Shown: positions 43,400 to 54,257, numbered from the stretch's first letter. The stretch is DNA of 64,000 nucleotides from Karalla daura (GCA_029224185.1 CM055211.1:8907312-8971311), one strand, 5' to 3'. Notes: a model not told the origin generated them from the letters alone. A program made the numbers and translations.

Positions 43400-44110
43400 G
43401 TGGGTGAAAAACCCCAGAAAATGTAACATTACGGGCTTGTCTTTCACACACGTTCTAAAACTGTCTGAAAACGTTCGGTCACATCCTCCTTGTTGCATGC
43501 AGACGTTCCTGTCCAAAATGGAGCTTTGCGTGGAGAAACATCTTTTCTTACATAGAGAAATTCCCATCTTAAGTGTTAGGTTACGTCCTTTTTGTTGCAT
43601 AGACATTGATGTCTAAAATGTAACTTTACGTACTGTGTTACATAGAGAAATTCCCATCCAAAATGTGACATTGCATCTCTTCTTAAGGACTGAAGTTCCC
43701 ATCTTAAATGTGAGGTTACATCCTTTTATATTACATCCTTTCTTACTTGTAGACATTTCCGTCTAAAACACAATATTTCCCTCTTATTTACATAGAGAAA
43801 TTCCCATCTTAAGTGTTAGGTTACATCCTTTTTGTTGCATACAGACATTAATGTCTAAAATGTAACTTTACGTACTGTGTTACATAGAGAAATTCCCATC
43901 CAAAACGTAACATTACATCGTTTTTTACATTGAGAAATTCCCATCTTAACTGTTATGTTGCATCCTTTTTTTGCATAGACGTTCCCTCCTAAAATGCTAC
44001 ATTCCATCCTCTCTGACATGGAGACATTCCCATCTAAAACGTAACATTATTGTCTTTTTTTACATGCAATAATTCCCATCTAAATCATTCCTTTACGTCC
44101 TTTCTTCTCG
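43400..44110. repeat. 45-bp minisatellite array with 240-bp higher-order copy
   Basis: The anchor word TTCCCATC (or its variants GACATT.ATGTCTAAAA and GACGTTCC) recurs about every 45-46 bases. Positions near 43506, 43561, 43606, 43651, 43696, 43752, 43801, 43847, 43893, 43938, 43981, 44027 and 44073 give at least 13 diverged copies. Each unit carries ACATAGAGA, a TTCCCATC-like core, TAAAATGTAACATTACATCC and a T-run. The segment 43550-43665 is repeated almost exactly at 43790-43907 (two-base insertion), a 240-bp higher-order duplication. No protein-coding sense was found. Confidence 0.9.
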
Positions 44111-44935
44111 TCTGAATCGGACCGTCGTTCCCCGGTCTTAAACATCCCGTCTGCAGCCGTTCCACGCGGCCGTCCTTCCTCTTTCTAAATTCAAATGAAC
44201 TTGTTGTTTTTTTGGAACGAAACGAGCTCCCAACGTCCTTGAAAAGCGTTCAGGAGCCGCTCGGCTCATTATTCCAAAATCGCAGCCTCGTTCTTTGGCT
44301 CTGGAAGCTTCCACCGTTCCCGGGAGCTTACCTCCATATTTTGAGTCCTTGTACCTTGGCAGGCGGGTCCAACCATATGGCAGAACTAAGTGTCGATTAT
44401 CAACCAATCTCATATATCACACACATATCCGATAAAGCCGGATATTCATCACTCTTGTAGCACTCGCTCCCTCAGTGTTGAGTAATGACAGATGAACAGC
44501 CTACCTACAGCTCCACTCATCCAGAAATATCAAACGTGTTTAAGGATCGTGCCAATCGTCTGTCTTTTTGTCATTGAGTCACAAACGTAACATGCTGCTC
44601 GCGTTTTCACTTCATTACTTCTGATGTTTCGGGAACAAAAAGCACGTGTTCAATGTGTTTTAGATACGCAGCCGGAGGAAGATGAAAAGGCAGCGAAATG
44701 GGGCACGTGTCTGTACAATTAGAGTTTTCCTGGTCAACCCGCGGACCCCGGGGACGATCAGCGCTCATCCCTCATTCTCTTTGAGCGTCGCAGCGTCTCG
44801 TAGGTAGAGGAGGGATGCTGTCACAGAGCGGCTCTCCAACAAACACAATGTGGAATATGCAACAACATATTCAACAAGCCCGGGACGAGGGCGGACATTA
44901 TCATACGTCACGTTGATCAGAAAAAGCTTAACGAG
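44111..44935. other. Unique sequence, no gene seen
   Basis: Single-copy. A 91-codon minus frame and an 82-codon plus frame overlap at 44212-44413 without splice support. Confidence 0.45.
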
Positions 44936-45085
44936 CGACACAGATATGATGATTACCTATGTGGCTGCCTGGCTTATTAATGCGGCCCCCCTTAATTAGC
45001 CGTAATTTTATACAACTAATTTACTCGGGACGCATTAAATAAACATAGATGTCTAATTAGAATATTGTGTTAAACTTGTTGGAAG
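44936..45085. promoter_or_regulatory. Candidate conserved non-coding element
   Basis: Repeat-free and dense in homeodomain words: GGCTTATTAATGCGG, CCTTAATTAGCCGTAATTTTA, AACTAATTTACTC and GTCTAATTAG. It ends shortly before a CA microsatellite. One of the strongest enhancer-like blocks. Confidence 0.45.
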
Positions 45086-45100
45086 CCGAGAGCTGGCAAA

Positions 45101-45103
45101 CAC

Positions 45104-45136
<33 letters not shown>

Positions 45137-45137
45137 G
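45101..45137. repeat. (CA)n microsatellite
   Basis: About 17 CA units with one CG step. Confidence 0.95.
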
Positions 45138-45536
45138 GCTCGTTCATTATCGGGCGGATACCTTAGCGACCGACGCAGCCTGAGGCTCATCTACATACAC
45201 AAACACTCCTGAGCTGCGTACGTATCCACACACACACACCCTGCTGTATGTGTGTTCCCCACATATACGTTAACCTCAGAGTCCCAGATCTATATATATA
45301 TATACATCTATATACGGACGCATCTCTTAATTCCCACATCAGCTGCAGAGTAAGCAGCATCGCAGCCGGGGAGGGGGGAGGTCAGAGGTCACAGAGACGA
45401 CAGATGTTTTTGTCTCTTCGTCTCTTGGTTGCCGCTGACTCGTCCGGAAGCGTCGGCGCGTCGCTAACAGCTGTTAGCCGTGCAGATGTGGAGCTGCAGG
45501 TCACACACACATCCATTGATCAGTCGCTCTGTTTGC

Positions 45537-45564
45537 TTGTTTATGTAGCACCTTTCATTCATTA

Positions 45565-45615
<51 letters not shown>

Positions 45616-45650
45616 CACTTTTCATATATTAGAATGTCACACAAAGTGTG
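45537..45650. repeat. Fish interspersed-repeat fragment split by (AC)n
   Basis: GTAGCACCTTTCATTCATTAGA lies left of an AC microsatellite (45566-45614). AGCACTTTTCATATATTAGAATGTCACACAAAGTG lies right of it. Both sides match the common teleost repeat with TATAGCACCTTTCATAC...AAAATGCA...CACAAAGTGC. The microsatellite seems to have expanded inside the element or to join two pieces of it. Confidence 0.55.
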
Positions 45651-45845
45651 TGAGAGACAAGCAGAGCAATTTGTGGAAAAAAAGGAGGATTTGTACTTTG
45701 TTCTTCCTCTGTGTTTGTGTGTGTTGGGGTGACAAGGCAAAACACAGTAAGTTCAGGTTCACCTCGACCTTGAAACTCTTTGATTTTCCCGAAACGTGCA
45801 TGTTTTTGGAGTGGAAACTGCAGAACCTTTCACAATAGGAGCCTG

Positions 45846-45880
45846 GACTAGATTTGAGATCTAGATCTGTATATCTAGTC
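45846..45880. repeat. Nested inverted repeats
   Basis: GACTAGAT (45846-45853) and ATCTAGTC (45873-45880) are perfect 8-bp arms. The loop holds the 12-bp perfect palindrome AGATCTAGATCT. Confidence 0.85.
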
Positions 45881-46251
45881 AGAAATATCCTGTTTCTAAT
45901 TTCTAATTTTAAGTGTTGAACTCTACACTTTAATCTCAAATCCTCCTCAGATTGAGAGTCTCAGAGACACAATGAAGCAGGAAGCTGCCTGTGTCTCTGC
46001 AGCAGTGTGCCTCCTCTCCTCTCCCCTGCAGAGCGTGGTATAGCACATACGTGTGCTGGTCCTGTCAGACGTGTCCCCGGCTGCGGGTGGACGGCCTCGT
46101 CCACCTTCAGCGCTTCGTCTCTGCATCCATCAGCGGGCTGCCAGCGTGGCGCGCAGCGGTCGCACGCTGCATTAATGAAACCTTAATGGCCGAATTAAGA
46201 CCGCAATCACCAATCTAGCCGGGACTCCTGCCTCCGTCCATTAGCAAAACG

Positions 46252-46456
46252 ACTGCCCCCCCCCCCTCCTGTCCCCCCTCCAGCCGGGGCAGGGGCCGAG
46301 GGGCCCGGGGCCCATGCAGGTAGATGGCTTTGGAAGGGAGGGAGGTGGCGGCTCCGTCTCTTTGACCTCCGCCTGTTTTCTGTCGACAGACGATTTAGAG
46401 GCGGGGGAGGGAGGGAGGAGGGGGGGGCGAGGGGGGGGGTGGGGGTGGGGGGGGTG
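46252..46456. repeat. C-run and G-run clusters
   Basis: C14 near 46256-46266 and GGGGGTGGGG runs at 46401-46456 flank about 130 GC-rich bases. Confidence 0.85.
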
Positions 46457-46847
46457 ATCGATGGGAGGACATCAACGACGCTCCGGAGACGATTCCGGAG
46501 ACATGCCTCCGTCTCTGGAATCGTCTTCTAATCGTCCCGAGACGCTCAGCGGGGACCAAACAAACGTAAAGTCCGGCAATAAAATCCACAGAACGACTTT
46601 AAAGAGTCATGTCAGCTGTGATCTGGAGGCCCTGAGACTCACCCTGCTAAAACAATATATATTTACAATTATAAATAATATATATATGTAGAAAAACACA
46701 ACACAAGCTCTCCTGTTTAACAGCCTCGGGGTTCGATCTAATCAGAAATACAGTAAGTCTCTTATTTTAAAAGTCGTGCCTTAGAAATATCTGAAACTCT
46801 GCATCGAGATTAAGAACTGAAATCTCGAGGAATTAACTTGTTAATCA

Positions 46848-47095
46848 CAGATTTTGGGCTAATCTCTAATCAGGACTGGATCAAATTGATAGATCCTAAA
46901 TCATCTGTATTCATGGCTCGACCTTTGTTCTCTGCCTCTGTAAAAATAAAGCACAAAAAGTTGCTTTCGGGGTCAATTTCAAGTTGCAAAAACGACATGT
47001 ATATGGTTTTCTCTCCTGTTAAACACAGTTTAATCAGAAAGTTTCTAGATTTTAAGATCTCGACCTTTGGACTCTGCCTCTTTAAGAATTAACCG
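46848..47095. repeat. Diverged tandem duplication, about 142 bp
   Basis: CTCGACCTTTGTTCTCTGCC at 46917 and CTCGACCTTTGGACTCTGCC at 47059 lie 142 bases apart. Both are followed by TCTxTAA(A)AAT and preceded by a TAGAT(C)..TAA word. AGTTGCAAAAA, shared with the remnant at 41.9 kb, lies between them. Confidence 0.6.
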
Positions 47096-47102
47096 AGGCG
47101 AG

Positions 47103-47114
47103 GGGGGGGGGGGG
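47103..47114 (+). repeat. Poly(G) run
   Basis: G12 run in AGGGG...TCGGGTCGG context. Confidence 0.9.
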
Positions 47115-47124
47115 TCGGGTCGGC

Positions 47125-47300
47125 CATCCGTCTGAATGAGTGTAGCTCGGGATCACCGGGCTCTGATCTCGATTCGGAGTTTATTTAATTACCAGTATAT
47201 GAATGCGTGTCTTGCTTAGTGTAATGCTGTTATTCCACATCATGGAAAGTGTAATTGAGACCACACAGGGCATTACGGGGGCAGCATCACGGCCCAGGAG
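47125..47300. promoter_or_regulatory. Candidate conserved non-coding element
   Basis: Repeat-free block with GTTTATTTAATTACCAG, GTGTAATGCTGTTATTCC and GTGTAATTGAGACC. No spliced frame. Confidence 0.4.
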
Positions 47301-47397
47301 CTGAGTGATGCGTCTGCCGCCCCGCTCCTTAATTAGAAACTTAGATCACGGCGACGCTCCGACAGTCACACCCCCGGCCTCCTCCATGTCTCCTGAG

Positions 47398-47455
47398 GGG
47401 AGGGGGGAGAGGGGGCGAGAGGGGGGGGGCACCCAAAAGACCGGGGGGGGGAGGG
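47398..47455 (+). repeat. G-rich tract
   Basis: GGGGAGAGGGGG and G8-G9 runs. Confidence 0.88.
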
Positions 47456-47678
47456 TGTCATGGCCGCACCCCGATAAATCAGCTCCTTCCGACGTAACTT
47501 CCAGGGAACGTGAGGGAGATGCATTAGAGCTCTTAACCTGGTAATGTCCTCTAATTGGGAAGGCTGTAATTGGTTTAAACATTAATCAGATCTGAATGGT
47601 TAAGTGTTGTGGGGAATGCGAGGTTTCCGGTCCGAGTATGAAAAGAGTTTTTTGTTGGAAAACAAATGTCTCCGGGTG

Positions 47679-47724
47679 GAGGAGGAGGAGGAGGAGGAGG
47701 AGGAGGAGGAGGAGGAGGAGGAGG
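47679..47724. repeat. (GGA)n microsatellite
   Basis: Fifteen GGA units. The minus strand reads poly-Pro or poly-Ser. Confidence 0.97.
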
Positions 47725-49890
47725 GGGTCGTTGATGACCCTCGGCCCCAGTGATCAAAGACGCACTTAGAGGTTGTAATGCGTGTGTGTTTGGACATTTG
47801 TCTCCCTGAGCATCACTCTCCCTCCACCTTATATATTCTGCAGCGTTTAGTCATTTGAATAATGACTTAATGCAGGCCAGGATTGGAATAATACGTCTCC
47901 GTAATCTCTTTAAACCGAGCCGAGCGGCCTCACAGCCTCGGATCACACTGACAGACGGCTGCAGGCGCCCCCGAGGGTCGGGTTAGCTCCCCAGGTGAGG
48001 AGGTGTGTCCCCGTAACTCTGAAACATCTCCATGAACTAGATAACACCTCTCAGACGCCTCTGAAGCATTCACAGACAGGTTTGATGAGACATAAACATC
48101 CTGGAAAGCTAAATATGGACGTCCGTCTTCCAGGTTTAACGCAGGATTATGTTTTGTTCTGGAAACACAGACAAATAGTAGCTGGACTTTTTCAGAAATA
48201 TTGCTTTTATTTAGCAAAAAAAACATGGAAATGCACCTTGTTTCATCTTATAACCGTAAAACGACTTGTCTGGCTCTGATCTACTGCAGATGTTTGACTT
48301 TAATAGAACTATGGACGTAGAACATCACTCCGCTGATAGATACATAGACTGATAGAAACTGGATTGATTCCTCTGTGAGGTTCATTCCAAGTCATGGAAA
48401 CACCTGCAAGAAATTTCACAGATATCACTCTTATTTCTGCAGACGTATCAGTCTGAAAGCTACGAAACACCTGGCCGTAGTCCCAGTGTGAGGTGGGACT
48501 GGGACCAGTTAGTCTCGTGGTGTTACAGTCTGGTTTGTTCAGATGTCTGACTGTGTTTTGTGTGACATTAGCGGGTGGAGGCAGCCTGTGGAGCCGCTCT
48601 GCCTCCGAGGAGCGTGTGCATAATTAAAGCTCTGATGTTGGGTGTCACGTCCTGGCCGGGTGGTGACATCCAGGCCGCTCGCTCTGCCGGGATCACACAT
48701 GTGAAAGACGCGTCTCCAGCCGCCGTCTGTACACGCTCTTTGAGATCGGAAAAAAAAAACGAAACGTTTTGGATGAAAGAGGAAGAGGGAAGGGGAGAGG
48801 GGAAAAAGCACTGAAACATCAGAAAACAAGACCTGGGGGAGGAGAGGGGGAGAAATAATATGGATGTAAGGTTGTCACCTTCACCTTGCGTACTTGTCAT
48901 GTGCCCAGCGTCAGGTCATTAAATTCACATTAGGCCTCTCCCAGGGACCTGGGAACGCCGTCACAGCACCTCGCACTGAGAGGAATCACAACTGGCTGCT
49001 CCTCGATGGGGGACAACACACATAAAAGCAGCTACGCGCCACTTTGCATTCTGACACTGGATCATTATGCTCTCTCATGTCTGTCCACCCCCCCCCACAC
49101 ACACACCCCCCCTCCTCCTCCACACTCTCTCTTTCCCGGGGTCGATAATGGAGACCGGGGGGGCACTGGAGACACGCTGGCCGTGTCCATTTGTCCGTCC
49201 CCTGGAGGACGGAGCTGGATCCCAGTCAAAGTTTGGAGATCGCTGCCACTGAGATGGCATTAACTCCGGCTCTCCCGGGCCCGGCCGCCTGAATCATTTA
49301 TCAGCAGGAACCTGCGACGGACGCCTCAAATGTCACATCACGTTAGGAGCAACGTCCCCTGATTATTCAAAGCAGAAAAAAAGAGAGAGGGGGGGGTGGA
49401 GGTGGCATCTGTCATACGTGGAGCGCTTACCTCACCTCACAACACAGAGGACAAAAACATCAGTCACTGCTGCTCCCATCTGCCAAGGTGGGAGGACCAG
49501 GAATCTGACCCGGCTCTGCCCCAGGCCTGGGATCTGCAGCCAGGATGGGGAATAGGTGTAGGTCTCGGGATAAGGACTGGAATAGTGAGAGAACAGGGAT
49601 AGGAGTAGTAATATGAGTAGTAGTACTGTAGGAGGAGGAGTAGCAGTAGGAATAGTAATAGGAGTTCATCCACATGCAGAAACGTTACAAAGGCCGATGG
49701 CCTGCAGGTCCTGAGGACCTTCTCCATCTTCTCCATCCTTCATCCCACCTCCTGATATTATCCCAGAGGGCATCAGGAAGTTTAGACCGTATCCTAGCAA
49801 CAACTTGATGGAAAACTCCGCATGGAAGTTGCCTTTGGAGCGAGTAAAAACCAGCCGGAGCGCATGTTGTAGACTAATGGAGTAGAATGG
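47725..49890. other. Unique sequence, no gene seen
   Basis: Single-copy with CCCCACAC/C-run at 49088-49118 and a loose TAG/GGA-type repeat at 49590-49665. Frames of 60-110 codons on both strands overlap each other and lack splice support. Confidence 0.45.
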
Positions 49891-49891
49891 G

Positions 49892-49892
49892 A

Positions 49893-49927
<35 letters not shown>
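49892..49927. repeat. (GT)n microsatellite
   Basis: About 17 GT units. Confidence 0.96.
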
Positions 49928-49928
<1 letters not shown>

Positions 49929-50091
49929 TAGGGAATTCTGGATTTCCAGGAGCGTTCCTCACACTCTCTGGCAGCGATCGGTCTGGGTGGCGCCGCTGAC
50001 CTTCGCCGTGTTTTTCTGACCACGTCTGACATTGGCCGCCCCCATTTACCGGCATATTATTGTTTATGAAGAGGAGCAGGGAATAGCAGGA

Positions 50092-50093
<2 letters not shown>

Positions 50094-50128
<35 letters not shown>
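50094..50128. repeat. (GT)n microsatellite
   Basis: About 17 GT units, 167 bases after the previous run. Confidence 0.96.
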
Positions 50129-50131
<3 letters not shown>

Positions 50132-50444
50132 TTATAGTTGGTGTTGGACGGACAGCTGCTGTGCTTGGCTGTTGACCAGAGGCCTAATAGCCGCGGCGTG
50201 AGAGGGACATTACCTGAGAGCAGCTGTGATCCAGCCGCAATAACCATCCCGATATTAGCGCAGTCACTTATAATGATTTGCCGGATAAACAGGTGGAGGC
50301 CGGGCCTTTTTTCCAGAGGGGGGGGGATAGTTGGGAATGTTTTCCGACTCTCGGCAGCTTTTCTTTGTCAAACTGTTTCCTGTCTCTGCAGCTGCTCAGC
50401 GTATTGGTTTATCTGTTTCTGCTCCTCATTTCTCATCTTTACAC

Positions 50445-50645
50445 TTCCCTCCATCCTTCCATCCCTCCCATCTCCATCCCTGCATCCTTCCCATCTCCAT
50501 CCCTGCATCCCTCCCATCTCCATCCCTGCATCCCTCCCATCTCCATCCCTGCATCCTTCCCATCTCCATCCCTGCATCCCTCCCATCTCCATCCCTCCAT
50601 CCCTCCCATCTCCATCCCTGCATCCCTCCCATCTCCATCCCTCCC
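50445..50645. repeat. 23-bp minisatellite, about 8 copies
   Basis: The unit is built from CATCTC, CATCCCTGC (or CTCC) and ATCCCTCC (or ATCCTTCC), giving a 23-base period. Because 23 is not a multiple of three, all three frames on each strand read the same His-Pro-Ser-Ile or Met-Glu-Met-Gly repeats in turn. This explains the overlapping 116-219-codon frames. Variants TTCC and CTCC mark individual copies. Confidence 0.93.
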
Positions 50646-51690
50646 CACCTTCATCTCGTCCTGCGAGCGAGACAGCTGTGAAACCAGCGTGGAATCCGTG
50701 CGAGGAGAGCGGGCCTCGGTCGGGCTGCATCCTCTCCCATTTTAACCAGATTTTCCAGGGATATTACGGGAAACAAAAGACGCGTTCCGTCTTTTAAAGC
50801 CCCTCCCCATCTGGGTTACGTTGGACAGCTTCCTGACATCTAAAGCGAGGTGACACCGCGCCGGTCCATGAATTTGCATGCGTTACATCCCTTTGTCTTT
50901 AAAATCCGGAATGTTTTAACGTCGCCTCAGATGTGGAGATCCGAGATCCGCTCGGATTGTGTGGCTGTCGCGATAAGACCCGTTCCAGACAGAAACTTTT
51001 AAGCTCACTTCCCAGATCGCGTCTCTCTCCCTCGTACACGTAGCGTTGCATCTCGTGAGGACAGAGGAGGCGGAACCGGCCTTTGTCTCTCCTCCCTCCA
51101 GGTGCTTTTTGCAAAAAACCTAGAACTCTAACAAGTTGCCTCGCACGTTAATTATCCGCTCGGAGAAAAAACAAAAAAACGAGCTGCAGGATTTTTCTGC
51201 CATGGCAGGTTGTGGAGGTGTTGCTTGCCAGTCGATTCAAATGCTGCAATTAGTGAAGCTGCTGCTGCTATTTAAAGGGGCGCTGTGGGTTTTTGGGTTT
51301 CGGGTGCTGGAGACACTTATCCATATTCAGCAGAGTCTATATCAGACACCGGAGAGAATCTCTATCTCGAGGAAAAAACGGGAATGTTACCTTGGACTGT
51401 GTTTGTGCGTGGCAAACACGAGGCGAGTCGTGTGGAATGAAAGGCGATGCCTCCGTGTGCCGAGGTATGAGGTGAAGAGCCGGAGCAAATAGAATAAATG
51501 AGACCAAAATAGAAACATCGCGTCCGTATTTACATAAAATGCAAATGTGCATTGTGAGGTAGATTGGATACGAGCGCACGTATTGTTACGTGTCGTCGCT
51601 CAGTCTTCATCTCTTTATGGAGAGTTTGAGGCTGCGGTTTGTTTCCTGAGAGCGAGCCAGCCTCCTGCAGGACCAGACCCCCCCCCCCCC
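50646..51690. other. Unique sequence with two octamer motifs
   Basis: ATTTGCAT at 50872-50879 and ATGCAAAT at 51539-51546. C15 run at 51678-51693. No gene seen. A 118-codon plus frame at 51136-51492 lacks an acceptor or donor. Confidence 0.45.
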
Positions 51691-51693
51691 CCC

Positions 51694-52080
51694 TGTAAAT
51701 TTATGTGAGCAGGTGAATAATGTGATTAAGCCAATGATTTGCAGTAAACCAGCAGTGACTGCGCAATAAGAGACCTCCTTAAATCAACGAGAGCCGGGAG
51801 AGAAGCGGAGAAAAAAGTTGTCAAAATACAGTGGTGCTGGATGGGGCTCCGGCCTCGTTTTATTCCAGCCCATGTATAAAACACAATGTGGGAATAGGTT
51901 TGACTGATCTATCCCATCTAATATGCGACTTTCTCTCCTTTTTTTCGCTCATAAGTTGCAAATGGCTTCATTAAAACAAAAGCACGACCATAGGGAGCAC
52001 ATAAAACACGCCGCTGCTACCTAATATGGTATTTATGACCGGGGCTAAATGTAGAGTGAATTAAACTTTAAAAGATTGCA
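51694..52080. promoter_or_regulatory. Candidate conserved non-coding block
   Basis: Repeat-free block with GTGATTAAGCCAATGATTTGC, CTAATATGCGAC, CTAATATGG and GTGAATTAAAC words. No coding signal. Confidence 0.38.
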
Positions 52081-52142
52081 GTCAGGTAGACTCGCCGACG
52101 TTTGTGGAGGAATGTCCATTAACAAGATGAAAGAAGAGGGGC

Positions 52143-52151
52143 GTGTGTGTG

Positions 52152-52198
<47 letters not shown>
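52143..52198. repeat. (GT)n microsatellite
   Basis: About 22 GT units after an interrupted start. Confidence 0.96.
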
Positions 52199-52201
<3 letters not shown>

Positions 52202-52344
52202 CCCGGTGGAACGCCGACAGCCTGCCTGGACCCAGACACCTTAAAACCGCACAGCAAATGAAAAATCGACTGACGGCTCGGCCCGGGAGTCTCCCGTATT
52301 TACAGAAATAATTAAAACATAAAAATCATCAGGAGCGACTCCTC

Positions 52345-52390
52345 CTTCCTCCTCCTCCTCCTCCTCCTCCTCCTCCTCCTCCTCCTCCTG
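52345..52390. repeat. (CTC)n microsatellite
   Basis: Fifteen CTC units. Confidence 0.97.
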
Positions 52391-53340
52391 GCCCGAAGTT
52401 TCATCTGAAAATAAACCAATTAACGGCGGAGGTGGCGGAGCCGGCGCTCCGATGCCGAGGCGTGATGCAGAATGCTTATGAGGGAACAGGTTCAGGTCGG
52501 AATAATCACCGTTGGAAGCAATTCCGCATCCATCAGCGGCTGGATTTCCCGGAGGAGAAAACCTGGCGCTCACCTGCTCCGCCTCGCATCCACGGACCTA
52601 TCCCACGTGTCGTGGGAGAGTCGGACAGGCTGAGGCAGTTTCCTTTCTCTTTCCCATCATTCCTTCGCCCGTCTGGCGTTCCCAGGCTGTAGATGGGACC
52701 ACGACTTCCCGAACTTCTGATGTGGGAAAACGTTGGCACTTCCTGCAAAATCACAGCGACTTGTGGAGTGCGGCCTCGTCCCGGAACGCCGCAGTTACAT
52801 GGTTTTATGGGAGTGACAGGAGGGCGACTAACGCGAGCCGACGTCCTTCTCGTTCCTTTCCTCCTTTTGTCCTGTTATTTAAAGATAGACGTGCCGCTTC
52901 CTAACGATGTTAATCACCCCCCCCAAAGAGCCGCGTTACACGCCTGTTACCACGGCGACACGCGGTCAACTCGACATCACGTATGTCAGACACACTCCGC
53001 TCTCACATTATGAGCTTCCCTTTTGGTTTTTTTCAGATTTGCAACTATGCAAATACGTGTTCCCGGAGCAGCTTCATACAGCGGCGCTCCATTATTTATG
53101 ATGTGGACTCATATCACATATTTATATTTCTGTAGTGTCAGTCTGATATAGGGTAAGTCGAAAAGAAAGGTCTTAAAAAAAAGAAAGAAAAAAACAGAAA
53201 CTAAACAAATTATTCTCCTGGAAACATATTCATATATTCTTCTTTATATTAGTGTTTGTTTGCCTCACGGCGACCACCGACTCGAGTTCAAAGTTGACCC
53301 AGTTTCTGATTTACCAGTACAGATGTGATCAGGCCCACTC
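52391..53340. other. Unique sequence with one octamer motif
   Basis: ATGCAAAT at 53047-53054 in an AT-leaning stretch. A 130-codon plus frame (52512-52904) overlaps a 106-codon frame in another phase. Neither has family motifs or splice sites. Confidence 0.42.

Positions 53341-53402
<62 letters not shown>
53341..53402. repeat. (GT)n microsatellite, about 30 units
   Basis: Perfect GT repeat. Confidence 0.97.
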
Positions 53403-53403
<1 letters not shown>

Positions 53404-53828
53404 AGGAGCTCCTGCCTCATTTTCGATCAGGCAGAAATAAAAGATAAAATCTCTGACGCCTCTGAAAGTTTCTGCCTGCGACCTGTCGAGCGTTTGTAAC
53501 TTTTTCTGAAAAAATAAACGTTACAAGATGGCACAAAGAGGAGAAAACAAACAAACAAAAACAAAACAAACATGCAGGAATCGGGTCAGAATGAGGTCAG
53601 AGATGCTCAGGCTGCTGCTGCAGGTTGCCAGGTTGATAGTCTGGCACCAGACCTGGCAACCTCCCATACAGATGTTCCACATATGTTTCCATAAGTAGAT
53701 GATAATGAACCATGTGTGAGCGGTGCCATTATGTTTTAATCCAAATAGACTGTAATCTGATAAAAATACACAAAAAGGTTGAGATTTATTTTGTTAAATG
53801 TATTCTGTTATTACGTGAAACTAAATGT

Positions 53829-53848
53829 AGATCTAGAGCTCTAGATCT
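53829..53848. repeat. Perfect 20-bp palindrome
   Basis: AGATCTAGAGCTCTAGATCT is its own reverse complement over all 20 bases, with no loop. Confidence 0.95.
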
Positions 53849-54199
53849 GCAACAACGCGCATTTTTTAGTATATAGTAGGTAAAACCACAATAATACAGA
53901 CATAAAATCTATAATATGTGATGGATAGCAGTCGATTACTTCCTCAGTCAAGTTCATGTTGTTTCTATTTGTCCTCACCTTGAAGATATTACGTTTTCTC
54001 ACTAAACTACACAGAATATCTTCACATTTGAGAAGCTGAGATCAGGTCATTTTGAGCTGGTTCTCAGAGAGACGGTCCGGGCAGAACCAGAGGGATTCAC
54101 TTTCAAAGCTCTGGTCGTTTTGGTCATTTTGTAGCGTGCGTGTAAACATCAACACCACGTTGGGGCGGGTGGCGTCCGGCCATGCGTGGTTAACCTCGT

Positions 54200-54257
54200 C
54201 TCCTCGCCTCCTCCTCGTCTCCTCCTCGTCTCCTCCTCGTCTCCTCCTCGTCTCCTC
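54200..54257. repeat. 11-bp (TCCTCCTCGTC)n tandem repeat
   Basis: Four to five 11-base units. Minus-strand Arg/Glu-rich frames result from it. Confidence 0.92.

Noticed and set aside
43400..44110. CRISPR-like regularly spaced repeats
   Set aside because: Units are contiguous and diverged, with no constant repeat plus unique spacers, and the setting is a vertebrate genome. It is a minisatellite.
47950..47980. Second CTCF site at GGCGCCCCCGAGGG
   Set aside because: At least two mismatches to the core consensus in the reverse strand.
50138..50797. 219-codon plus-strand open frame
   Set aside because: About a third of it is the 23-bp minisatellite. The same peptide repeats appear in every frame, and there are no splice or family signals.
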